Positions 8,733 to 16,922 of a DNA stretch of 64,000 nucleotides are shown here, in pieces; the stretch's first letter is position 1; each line of letters begins with the position of its first letter. Both the position numbers and the translations under genes were made by a program. This DNA comes from JBFIHF01 sp964411125 (GTDB lineage Bacteria > Myxococcota_A > Bradymonadia > Bradymonadales > Bradymonadaceae). Below the pieces are notes generated by a model. It worked only from the letters and a program-made list of their open reading frames with translations, was not told where the DNA came from and made no database searches. The stretch lies in contig CAYPJU010000011.1 of NCBI GenBank assembly GCA_964411125.1, positions 1 through 64,000 of the forward strand, read 5' to 3'.

Positions 8733-10229
8733 TCTGATCGGCCTGTAATTGTGGTGGGAAGTGGAATCGGCGGCCTCGCCGCGGCGATTCGTGCGCGTGC
8801 TCGCGGATACGAAGTCGTCGTGTTGGAGGCCCTGCCCGAAGCAGGCGGTCGCGCTCGCGTCTTCGAACGCGACGGCTTCTCCTTCGACGCCGGTCCCACC
8901 GTCATCACCGCCCCCTATCTGTTCGACGAACTCTTCGAGCTCGTCGGCAAGGATAGCCGCGACTACTACGAGCTCGTCCCCGTCGACCCGTTCTATCGGA
9001 TCGACTACGCAGACGGTTCCGTCTTCGACTACGTCGGCGACGAAGACCGGCTGCTCGAGCAGATCCGCCAGTTCAACCCGAAGGACGTCGACGGTTACAA
9101 GAAGCTCGCGGAGCACTCGAAGCGGATCTTTTCGGTCGGTTACGAGGAGCTTGCGGACGTGCCATTCAACACGGTGGGGGACATGCTCCGGGTCGTGCCC
9201 GACATGGCGCGGCTCGAGAACTACCGCACGGTGTACGGACTCGTCGCGAAGTACATCAAAGACGATCGGCTGCGGCAGGCGTTCACCTTCCAGCCGCTGC
9301 TGATCGGAGGAAACCCGTTCCGCGCGACGTCGATCTATCTCTTGATCCACTGGCTCGAGCGCAAGTGGGGTGTCCACTACGCGATCGGCGGGACGACCTC
9401 GATCGTTCAGGGGCTGGTGAAACTCGCGCAGGAGATCGGGATCGAGTTCCACTTCGACACGCCGGTCGAGCGCATCGAGGTGAAGGACGGGAGGACGTCG
9501 GCGGTGGTGACCGAGGACGGCCGGCGTTTCGAGTGCCAGCACGTCATCTCGAACGCCGACCCGACGACTGTCTACTCGAAGATGATCGCCTCGCAGCACC
9601 GGCGGAAGCAGTCGGATCGCAAGCTCTCGAGGGTCAAGAACTCGATGGGGCTCTTCGTGGGCTACTTCGGGACGAACCGCGTCTGGCCGGAGCAGAAACA
9701 CCACACGATCGTCCTCGGCCCTCGTTACCGCGGGCTCCTCGACGACATTTTCGTAAAGAAGAAGCTCGCCGACGACTTCTCGCTCTATCTGCACGCTCCG
9801 ACGCGCACCGATCCGTCGGTGGCTCCCGCCGGACACGAGAACATGTACGTCCTCTCGCCGGTCCCGAATCTCGAGGCCGACGTCGACTGGGACGAGATCG
9901 GCGAAGCGTACTTCGACAAGATCCTCGCGCATCTGGAGGAGCGGATGCTCCCGGGTCTGCGTGAGTCGATCGTGACGAAGTTCCACGTTACCCCGAACTA
10001 CTTCCGTGACGAGCTGCGCTCGGCGGACGGGGCCGCGTTCGGGCCCGAGCCGGTGCTGACGCAGTCCGCCTGGTTCCGCTACCACAACCGCAGCTCCGAC
10101 GTGGACGGACTCTACTTCGTCGGCGCCGGGACCCACCCTGGCGCCGGATTGCCCGGGGTGCTCTGCACTGCGAAAGTCCTCGACCGGGTGATGCCCGATC
10201 CCGCTCCCTCCGAAAGGAAAGCCGTATGA
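8730..10229 (+). CDS. crtI: Phytoene desaturase (CrtI family)
   Basis: A 499-residue FAD-dependent desaturase/isomerase that converts phytoene towards neurosporene or lycopene at the membrane. The N-terminal dinucleotide fold VIVVGSGIGGLAAA is followed by an acidic residue at the end of the second strand (VLEA) and RARVFERDGFSFDAGPTVI, all typical of CrtI. The C-terminus carries GLYFVGAGTHPGAGLPGV, the bacterial phytoene-dehydrogenase signature. It starts at TTG with a good SD and overlaps crtB by 4 bp (ATGA), so the two are translationally coupled. CrtI-like carotenoid oxidases share the fold, but direct coupling to phytoene synthase supports the desaturase role. Confidence 0.93.
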   Translation: MSDRPVIVVGSGIGGLAAAIRARARGYEVVVLEALPEAGGRARVFERDGFSFDAGPTVITAPYLFDELFELVGKDSRDYYELVPVDPFYRIDYADGSVFDYVGDEDRLLEQIRQFNPKDVDGYKKLAEHSKRIFSVGYEELADVPFNTVGDMLRVVPDMARLENYRTVYGLVAKYIKDDRLRQAFTFQPLLIGGNPFRATSIYLLIHWLERKWGVHYAIGGTTSIVQGLVKLAQEIGIEFHFDTPVERIEVKDGRTSAVVTEDGRRFECQHVISNADPTTVYSKMIASQHRRKQSDRKLSRVKNSMGLFVGYFGTNRVWPEQKHHTIVLGPRYRGLLDDIFVKKKLADDFSLYLHAPTRTDPSVAPAGHENMYVLSPVPNLEADVDWDEIGEAYFDKILAHLEERMLPGLRESIVTKFHVTPNYFRDELRSADGAAFGPEPVLTQSAWFRYHNRSSDVDGLYFVGAGTHPGAGLPGVLCTAKVLDRVMPDPAPSERKAV

Positions 10230-11155
10230 GCGACACGAACGTCTCGACAGAAACGATTGAAACGAGCCGCGCCGTCATGGCGCACCACGCGCGGTCGTTT
10301 CAGTGGGCAGCTCATTTCCTCGCTCCGGAGGATCGGGACGCGGCGGCGGTGGTCTATGCGTTCTGTCGGCTGGTCGACGACATCGCCGACGAACACGGAG
10401 ACGCGGACGAGCTCGCTCTCCTCGAACGCGAGGTTCTCGGCGAAGCGGAGCCGCGTCCTCTGGTGCGAGCCTTTCTGACGGTCTGCGACGAGCGACGGAT
10501 CGACATTCGCAGCGCGACGGAATTGATCGAAGGGGTGAAGTCTGACCTCGCTGACGTCCGCATCCAGAGCGACGCGCGGCTCTTGCGCTACTGCTACCGA
10601 GTCGCGGGCACGGTGGGGCTGATGATGTGCGGCGTCCTCGGGGTCGACGACCCGAAGGCCCTCGCCCACGCGATCGATCTCGGTGTGGCGATGCAACTCA
10701 CGAACATCTGCCGCGACGTCCTGGAGGACGCCGAGCGCGGCCGCGTGTATCTGCCGGCTCATCGGCTCGCGATCCAGCACGTGAAGCAGACCGACCTGCT
10801 CGACGGCACCGCCGACCGCGCTGGCGTCGCGGCGGTCGTTCGCGACCTCCTCGAGCTCGCCGAGACTTACTATGCCTCGGCCGAGAAAGGCTTTTGCTAC
10901 ATCCCTGCCCGCTCGCGGTTCGCAATCGTCGTCGCCTCGCGTCTCTACCGAGCGATCGGCCGCAAGCTCCTTCGGCGCCACCGAGGGGACGCGTTGCGCG
11001 GGCGAACCATCGTCCACGGGGCTCACAAGTCGGTGCTCGTGGCGGCCTCGTTCTTCCACTACATTCGACCGTCGTTCCTGGGGATCGGTAGCCGCGCCAA
11101 CCACGACCGAAACTTGCACCGTGCGCTGCGCGGCCTCCCGGGCGTGTCGCACTGA
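10226..11155 (+). CDS. crtB: Phytoene synthase (squalene/phytoene synthase family)
   Basis: A 309-residue trans-isoprenyl diphosphate synthase that joins two geranylgeranyl diphosphates head to head to form phytoene. Both Asp-rich Mg2+-diphosphate sites are present: DDIAD at residues 51-55 and D164-VLED-168 in NICRDVLEDAERGRVYLP. The length matches bacterial CrtB. It overlaps the end of crtI, forming the compact desaturase-synthase pair of C40 carotenoid synthesis. No geranylgeranyl diphosphate synthase or cyclase gene is in this window. Members of the family that make squalene are similar, but the crtI context favours phytoene. Confidence 0.93.
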   Translation: MSDTNVSTETIETSRAVMAHHARSFQWAAHFLAPEDRDAAAVVYAFCRLVDDIADEHGDADELALLEREVLGEAEPRPLVRAFLTVCDERRIDIRSATELIEGVKSDLADVRIQSDARLLRYCYRVAGTVGLMMCGVLGVDDPKALAHAIDLGVAMQLTNICRDVLEDAERGRVYLPAHRLAIQHVKQTDLLDGTADRAGVAAVVRDLLELAETYYASAEKGFCYIPARSRFAIVVASRLYRAIGRKLLRRHRGDALRGRTIVHGAHKSVLVAASFFHYIRPSFLGIGSRANHDRNLHRALRGLPGVSH

Positions 11156-11223
11156 CGAGCCGGTGTGCTGGCGCCCACCGTATGCCGGGGACGGACGGTG
11201 GGGACGAAACCGGAGCACCTCGA

Positions 11224-13878
11224 ATGCACAACAGGCTGCATCCCACGACGTTCGCCCTTTGCGTCGCGCTGTCGCTCGGCGGCTGCCGATGCGATGAGCC
11301 TACCGACGGTTCGGCCGACGCGGGCGAGACCACCGACACGTCGCTCGATCTCGGCAGAGACGTCGCCGAAGCAGCGTCGGACGCCGGACCCGATCTCTCA
11401 GTGGATGAGCGAGTGGCGCTCTGTGTGCCTGGCGGTGCGGTGCGATGGACGGTCGGCTACTGGACCGTCGCCGTCGACCCCACGGACGGCTCGTGGGAAG
11501 CGAGCGTCGACGGCGAGCGCGCCGTGCGAGGGACCGCGACATGTGGAGGGGGAGGGTTCGCGACGATGACCGGAAAGCCGTCGGTCCGCGAGGCGTTCGG
11601 CGCGTTTCAGATCGACCTGTTCGCCGACTCCGCCACCTGGGAGGCGCGCCGCCCCGCCACCGCCGGGATGCGCGACGATGCCTTGAGCATCGAAGCGGGG
11701 GATGCGTCGCTCCTCTTCGAAGCTCGCGGCGAAGAGCTCCACGTTCGGCTCGACGCGGCGGCCGACGGCGGTGAGTTCAGCCTCCGATGCGACGAGAACG
11801 AGAGCTTCTTCGGTCTCGGCGGCCAGGTTACGACTCTGGACCTACGCGGTCGCACCTACCCCCTCTGGTCCCAGGAGCAGGGAAACTCGAAGCCCGAGAG
11901 CGGCGGGACCTGGCCGTTGTCGAACTTCCCGGAGGCCGCGTACGCCCCGATGGGGATCTGGCACTCTACCACCGGATACTCGGCGCTCGTCGACCACGAC
12001 GCCTACTCGGAGCTGGACCTCTGCGAGACCGACGAAGGTCGCGTCACTCTTCGGTCGTTTGGCGCTTTACCGGGTGCCGTCTTCGTCGCCGGAACTCCGA
12101 AGGCCCGGATGACCAGGGTCACCGAATATACGGGACGGGTCCGCGACGATCTCCCCGACTGGACGTTCGGGCTATGGCTCGACGCCGTCACCGGACCGGA
12201 GCGCCTCGAAGAGGTCGCTTCGACCCTTCGAGCCGAAGGAATCCCGGCGTCGGCGATCTGGACGGAAGACTGGATTGGTGGGACGACCACGACATTCGGT
12301 TTCCGACTCTCCTACGACTGGAGCTGGGAGCCGGATCTCTATCCGGACCTCCCGTCGACCGTCGACGGGCTTCATCGCCGAGGTTTCGCGTTCCTCACCT
12401 ACTTCAACCCTTTCGTCCCCGACACGACCGACATCTATCCCGAAGCGGTCGCCGGCGGGTACCTCGTGAAGGACGCCGAGGGCGAAGACATCCTCTTCCG
12501 TGATCCAGCGTTCCGCGATGCCGGCCTGGTGGACCTCTCCAACGACGCGGCCCTGACGTGGCTCGAGAGCTATCAAATGACCGCGGTCACCGAGATTGGC
12601 GCGGACGGTTGGATGGCCGACTTCGCCGAGTGGCTCTCGCCGATGGCCGTAATGTCTGATGGAGCGAGCGGCTGGGAGTACCACAACCTCTACCCCGTCG
12701 CGTGGCAGCGGGCGAACGCCGCGCACCTCGCCGCGGCGAAAGAGTCGATCGGCGAGCAGGGCAACTGGGTCTTCTTTTCGCGTAGCGGCTGGGCCTCGGC
12801 GAACGGCGGCACCCCCGGCACCGCTTCGGTGATGTGGGGCGGCGATCAGAACACGACGTGGGGCTACGACGACGGCTTCCCGACCATCGTACCGATCGGC
12901 ACCCACATGGGACTGTCGGGCGTAGCGGTCTTCGGGAGCGACATCGCCGGCTACAACTCGCAGACCAATCTCCCTCATACGAGCAAGGACCTGTGGTTTC
13001 GGTGGGCTTCGGCGGGCGCGTTCCACCCCGTGATGCGTACGCACCACGGCGGCTCGGAATGCGAGAACTGGAACTTCGATCGCGACGCCGAGACCCTGGC
13101 GCACACGCGTCGCTGGTCCTCGATTCACACTCTGCTCTACCCGGAGTTTCGCCGCCTCTACGTGGAGGCGGTCGCGACCGGCCTCCCGATGACGCGCCAC
13201 CCCTGGCTCGTCGAGCCCGATGATGCGCGGCTCTGGACGGGAGACGACTACGTCTGGTTCCTCGGGGACGACCTCCTGATCGCGCCAGTCCTCTCCGAGG
13301 GGGCGCTGGGGCGTGAGGTCGAGCTCCCCGCAGCGGGATGGTGGCCGCTCTTCGGCGATGCCCCTGAGGATTCCGACCTGGTGACTGCCGACGCCGCGAT
13401 GACCGAGATCCCCGTCTTCGTGCGGCCGGGTCGCGCTCTCACGCTGTTGGCGGAGCCGGTCGACTCCTTCTACCCGAACCAGGACGCCGGGGTCCGGGGG
13501 CTCGAAGACTCGACGGGGTACCGGGTCGCGCTCTACCCCGACGCCGACGGGGCGGCGATCACGGCAGGGGACAGCCCGGTGCTGGTCGGTGCGGCGAACC
13601 TCGACGGGTGGGACGTCTCTTCCGCGACCTTCGACGGCGCCGCGCTCCCTGGGTGCGAGGAGCCTGTGACGGGGAGCTGCGTGGGAGGGGAGACCGTGAC
13701 CCTCGTGGATGTCGTGGCAGGGCGTCTCGAAGTCGGGAGCGCGACGATCGACCTCGACGCCGAGGGCCCCGTCGTCGTGACGCTCGGCATCGCCGGGAGC
13801 GCATGGGCGGAGTGGGCCTCCCCCACCGGATTCACTCCGAACCCTGACGCCGAGAGCTGGTGTCGTCCGGAAGAATGA
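11224..13878 (+). CDS. Lipoprotein GH31 alpha-glycosidase, sulfoquinovosidase-related
   Basis: An 884-residue surface or periplasmic lipoprotein: signal peptide with lipobox LSLGGC, Asp/Ala/Thr-rich linker, GH31 N-terminal beta domain, barrel and C-terminal beta domains. The nucleophile is Asp466 in WMADFAEW and the acid/base Asp541 in WGGDQNTTWGYDDG. These motifs, together with WTEDW and the TTFGFRL segment, resemble YihQ sulfoquinovosidase more than classical alpha-glucosidases. By my alignment from memory Arg361 matches YihQ Arg301, but Glu348 replaces Gln288 and Tyr364 replaces Trp304, so the substrate may not be sulfoquinovoside. The start at 11224 has an upstream GGAG and leads straight into the signal peptide; the longer frame from 11182 adds non-signal residues. 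Confidence 0.85.
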   Translation: MHNRLHPTTFALCVALSLGGCRCDEPTDGSADAGETTDTSLDLGRDVAEAASDAGPDLSVDERVALCVPGGAVRWTVGYWTVAVDPTDGSWEASVDGERAVRGTATCGGGGFATMTGKPSVREAFGAFQIDLFADSATWEARRPATAGMRDDALSIEAGDASLLFEARGEELHVRLDAAADGGEFSLRCDENESFFGLGGQVTTLDLRGRTYPLWSQEQGNSKPESGGTWPLSNFPEAAYAPMGIWHSTTGYSALVDHDAYSELDLCETDEGRVTLRSFGALPGAVFVAGTPKARMTRVTEYTGRVRDDLPDWTFGLWLDAVTGPERLEEVASTLRAEGIPASAIWTEDWIGGTTTTFGFRLSYDWSWEPDLYPDLPSTVDGLHRRGFAFLTYFNPFVPDTTDIYPEAVAGGYLVKDAEGEDILFRDPAFRDAGLVDLSNDAALTWLESYQMTAVTEIGADGWMADFAEWLSPMAVMSDGASGWEYHNLYPVAWQRANAAHLAAAKESIGEQGNWVFFSRSGWASANGGTPGTASVMWGGDQNTTWGYDDGFPTIVPIGTHMGLSGVAVFGSDIAGYNSQTNLPHTSKDLWFRWASAGAFHPVMRTHHGGSECENWNFDRDAETLAHTRRWSSIHTLLYPEFRRLYVEAVATGLPMTRHPWLVEPDDARLWTGDDYVWFLGDDLLIAPVLSEGALGREVELPAAGWWPLFGDAPEDSDLVTADAAMTEIPVFVRPGRALTLLAEPVDSFYPNQDAGVRGLEDSTGYRVALYPDADGAAITAGDSPVLVGAANLDGWDVSSATFDGAALPGCEEPVTGSCVGGETVTLVDVVAGRLEVGSATIDLDAEGPVVVTLGIAGSAWAEWASPTGFTPNPDAESWCRPEE

Positions 13879-13881
13879 GCT

Positions 13882-13915
13882 TCAGGAAGAGCTGTCGCTC
13901 ACGGCCTCTTCCTGA
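13882..13915 (+). terminator. Hairpin after the GH31 gene
   Basis: A perfect 10-bp stem (13882-13891 with 13906-13915) and a 14-nt loop begin 4 nt after the GH31 stop. There is no U-run, so intrinsic termination is only likely. Confidence 0.5.
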
Positions 13916-13940
13916 CTCGCGACGCGAACTGAGCTAGAAT
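13912..13940 (+). promoter_or_regulatory. Putative promoter of the receptor kinase gene
   Basis: CTGACT (13912-13917) and TAGAAT (13935-13940) are spaced by 17 bp and lie 20 bp before the ATG at 13961. This would leave a very short leader without a visible SD. The -35 overlaps the right arm of the preceding hairpin. Confidence 0.45.
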
Positions 13941-13960
13941 CGGCGCCGAACCTCGTCCGC

Positions 13961-15940
13961 ATGCCAGAACTCGACGGGCTACCTTTGCGTAAGTACGCCA
14001 ACGGCGAAACGTTCCTCGGTCGATACGAAGTCACCGGCTTCCTCGGGGAGGGGGGCTTCGCCACGGTATACGCTGCACGCGATCTCGAGCTTCACCGGCG
14101 GGTCGCGATCAAGATCTTGCAGGTCGAAGGGGAGACCAACGAATCGCGGTTCCTCCGCGAGGCACGTACGCTGGCGAATCTTCGCAATCCCCACACCGTC
14201 ACCTTGTTCGATTTCGGGCGCACCGAAGACGGCGGGCGGTTCATGGTCTTCGAGTTCATCGAAGGATCGAACCTCGCGGTACTCTCCAGGAAACGGCGCC
14301 TCGACTCGGCCGTGGCGATCCACATCGCGGCCCAGATTCTCGAGTCGCTCGAAGAGGCCCACCGCGCCGGGTTGCTCCATCGCGACGTCAAACCCGGCAA
14401 TGTGATGGTGTTCCCCTACATGGACGACCCCTGGAACGTGAAGCTCCTCGATTTCGGTATCACGAAACAGTTCGGCGAGGAGGCGGTCGGGGAGGAACGA
14501 CTCACCGCCACCGGCGCCGTGGTGGGGACACCGCGCTACATGGCGCCCGAGCAATTGTGGGATAGCCCCCTCGGCCCAGCGACCGACATCTACGCGGTGG
14601 GGCTCGTCCTGCTCGAGATGCTGGTCGGTTCGGAGGAGTTCTCGCGGCTCCCCTCCTATGAACTGATGCGGCGAAAGGCGGAGGGGCAGATCTTCGAGAT
14701 GGCGTCCGAGCTTTCGCTCTCGGCTTCCTTGCGGGGGGTGCTGGAGCGGATGCTCGACGTGGAGGCGAGCCGGCGCTACCAGTCGGCGGGGCAGGCGGCC
14801 GCGGTGCTTCGAAAGACGCCGGAGGCGGCCGAGGATTCCACGCCGACCGAGCCTTCGCGCCCCGCGGAGACTGCCCCGCCGACCCCTTCGTCCTCTCCGG
14901 TCGTTCCGCTGGCGGTCGCGCTGCTCGTCGCCGCGTGTCTCTTCGGGGCGGGGATCTGGTGGCTCGCTCCGACCGATGGTGCTCGCCGATCCCTCGAAGC
15001 AGCGCCCCCCGCCCGTACGCCGTCCGTGGCAGCCATCCCGTCCGCCGTGTCGGGAGAACCCACCGACGAGCCCGCGGATGACGAACTTCCCGTGGAGCCC
15101 CCCGCCGAGCCCGAGGTCGTGGAGGACCGAGAGCTGTGCGGCAGCCCCACCACCTACGGGACATCGGACTACGAACTCCGGGTGCGATCGCAGCGACGCA
15201 AGGTCACGTCCTACGTGCCGGACAGCTACACCCGTAGGTCCCCTCACCCGCTCGTCGTCGTCTTTCACGACCGGGCCCAGACGGCGTCCACGGTCCTCAC
15301 CGAGCTCTCGCTGGTGGAGCTGGCCGAAGAACACGGTGCGGTCCTCATGGCTCTGGAAGCGACCGATACGACCTTCCGTCCGTGGCACGACTTGCACGAT
15401 CGTGAGGCGCTCCCCCTCCTTCTCCGTGACGCGGCGGCGAGGTTTTGCGTCGATCCCGACCGGATTCTCGCGATAGGCCAGGGGGTCGGCGGGCGCATGG
15501 CCGAGTTCGCGATGTGCGACGGGTTGGTCTCCGTGCTGGCGACGAACGCCTTCCGCGGTGACGTTCCGCCCGTGTGCGTCCCTGAGGAGCCAGTCCCGCA
15601 GATACACTTCAGCGGCGATCGCAACCGCTACCTTCCGGTCGAAGGGGGGAAGAGCTGTACCGGTCTGACGATCGAGTCTCAGGACGACAAGGTGCAATGG
15701 TGGCGGGACCACTTCGGATGCTCCGACGAACCCCGTGTCTGGCGCGAGAACGACCACGGCACCTGCATGACACAAACGTGCGGAGGTGTCCCGTACGTCG
15801 ACTGCCGCGTCCGCGGAGGCACGGGCTGGCCGGGGATGCCACGTCTCCTCGAGATTCCAGGGTGTAACGGTCCTCCGACCGCGTTTCCGGTGCGAGAAGC
15901 AGTCTGGGAGTTCTTCGAGCAGTCCACGACGGGAGAGTGA
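13961..15940 (+). CDS. Receptor-like Ser/Thr kinase with an esterase-like exported domain lacking the nucleophile
   Basis: A 659-residue protein with three parts. The cytoplasmic Hanks-type kinase (about 22-285) is intact: glycine loop LGEGGFATVY, Lys51, HRD 140-142 with Asn147, DFG 164-166. A Pro/Thr-rich linker and one membrane helix (about 313-336) follow. The exported part (about 380-655) resembles LpqC/PHB-depolymerase alpha/beta hydrolases, with HPLVVVFHD, CVDPDRILAIG and GGTGWPG. At the nucleophile elbow it reads GQGVG, with Gly508 where Ser is expected, so it is probably not an esterase. Several cysteines suggest disulphides. The same architecture recurs in the three genes at 43746-49978. 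A ligand-binding ectodomain is inferred. Confidence 0.88.
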   Translation: MPELDGLPLRKYANGETFLGRYEVTGFLGEGGFATVYAARDLELHRRVAIKILQVEGETNESRFLREARTLANLRNPHTVTLFDFGRTEDGGRFMVFEFIEGSNLAVLSRKRRLDSAVAIHIAAQILESLEEAHRAGLLHRDVKPGNVMVFPYMDDPWNVKLLDFGITKQFGEEAVGEERLTATGAVVGTPRYMAPEQLWDSPLGPATDIYAVGLVLLEMLVGSEEFSRLPSYELMRRKAEGQIFEMASELSLSASLRGVLERMLDVEASRRYQSAGQAAAVLRKTPEAAEDSTPTEPSRPAETAPPTPSSSPVVPLAVALLVAACLFGAGIWWLAPTDGARRSLEAAPPARTPSVAAIPSAVSGEPTDEPADDELPVEPPAEPEVVEDRELCGSPTTYGTSDYELRVRSQRRKVTSYVPDSYTRRSPHPLVVVFHDRAQTASTVLTELSLVELAEEHGAVLMALEATDTTFRPWHDLHDREALPLLLRDAAARFCVDPDRILAIGQGVGGRMAEFAMCDGLVSVLATNAFRGDVPPVCVPEEPVPQIHFSGDRNRYLPVEGGKSCTGLTIESQDDKVQWWRDHFGCSDEPRVWRENDHGTCMTQTCGGVPYVDCRVRGGTGWPGMPRLLEIPGCNGPPTAFPVREAVWEFFEQSTTGE

Positions 15941-15946
15941 CCGCGG

Positions 15947-16903
15947 TCACTCTTCGCAGCGCGTGTCGTCCACCCGGACCAGCCGATCGGCCCACTCCAC
16001 GACGGTGAGCACCGGAAACGCGAACGGCTCGCCGTCCCATCCGGGGGCCTCTATCGAGCGCTCGGTGACCTCCGCGACGAACGAGACCCGGTCGCAATAC
16101 GCCTCGTCGCAGACGTATTCGAGGTCCCCGCAGTCCGCGTGCATGAGGCAGTCATGGCTGACGAAGAACGGGGAGTCTCCGCCTGCGACCTTCAGGCAGT
16201 CGGGGAACTCCACCGCGATCGTCGCGGGCGGACCCTCGTTCTCGGCCGGAAAGTCGAGCAGGAACGTGACCGGCTGCACGGGGACGCGTTCTCCGCTCGG
16301 CGACGGCGTGGTGACGAGCCGGATCGGGACGTGCAACGATCCAGTGAATGCGACCTCGCCCGATTCGGGGAGCCGATCGGGATCGAGCTCGAGCGCGCGG
16401 TCGCTCGCCCGCCGCCGGAACTCCTCGAGCTCTCGCAGATCGGGCTTCGGCGCGAGGTCCGCCGCGGCGACCCATCCGGGAAGCACGCCGTCCTTGGTGT
16501 AACGGCGCGTCGCGAAGACGCCGTCGCGCGCCTCCCCCTCCACCCAGATCACCTCACCTTTCCCCTCGCGGTACCCCATCGCCCCGTCTTCGACCGTGTT
16601 GCCGCAGTCCCGCGCCAGAGCTCCGGCGGGGGTTGGGCACCGCGAGGTCGACGCCGTCACGACGAACATCCTCGTCCTCCCCTCGCGATCGACGAACACT
16701 TCGTCCGACCTCTGGACCCGCCGAGTCGACTCTTCGGCGGGCGTCTCGTTCTTCTTCGTCGCATCGTCTTCCCGTTCGAGCGTCTCCTTTGGGTAAGGAT
16801 CCGACTGGATGACCGCGACGACGGTCCCGGGTCCCGTATCGCGCTTCGCACAGGACGTGAACGCGAGCACGGCGAGGAACAGGTACGGTGTGAGTCGTTG
16901 CAT
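15947..16903 (-). CDS. Lipoprotein of unknown function
   Basis: A 318-residue protein with a signal peptide ending in lipobox AFTSC (Cys18). After a charged linker comes a region with paired cysteines (RC..DC, DCL...DCG..YVC...YC), probably disulphide-bonded in the periplasm. The segment FVVTASTSRCPTPAGALARDC and a following WVEGEARDGVF are beta-rich. No family recognised. It ends 6 bp from the convergent kinase gene and starts 19 bp after the end of the P-type ATPase gene on the same strand, so it may be its distal operon partner. Confidence 0.7.
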   Translation of the reverse strand: MQRLTPYLFLAVLAFTSCAKRDTGPGTVVAVIQSDPYPKETLEREDDATKKNETPAEESTRRVQRSDEVFVDREGRTRMFVVTASTSRCPTPAGALARDCGNTVEDGAMGYREGKGEVIWVEGEARDGVFATRRYTKDGVLPGWVAAADLAPKPDLRELEEFRRRASDRALELDPDRLPESGEVAFTGSLHVPIRLVTTPSPSGERVPVQPVTFLLDFPAENEGPPATIAVEFPDCLKVAGGDSPFFVSHDCLMHADCGDLEYVCDEAYCDRVSFVAEVTERSIEAPGWDGEPFAFPVLTVVEWADRLVRVDDTRCEE

Positions 16904-16922
16904 CGAGGCCCTGGAGTCTTTT

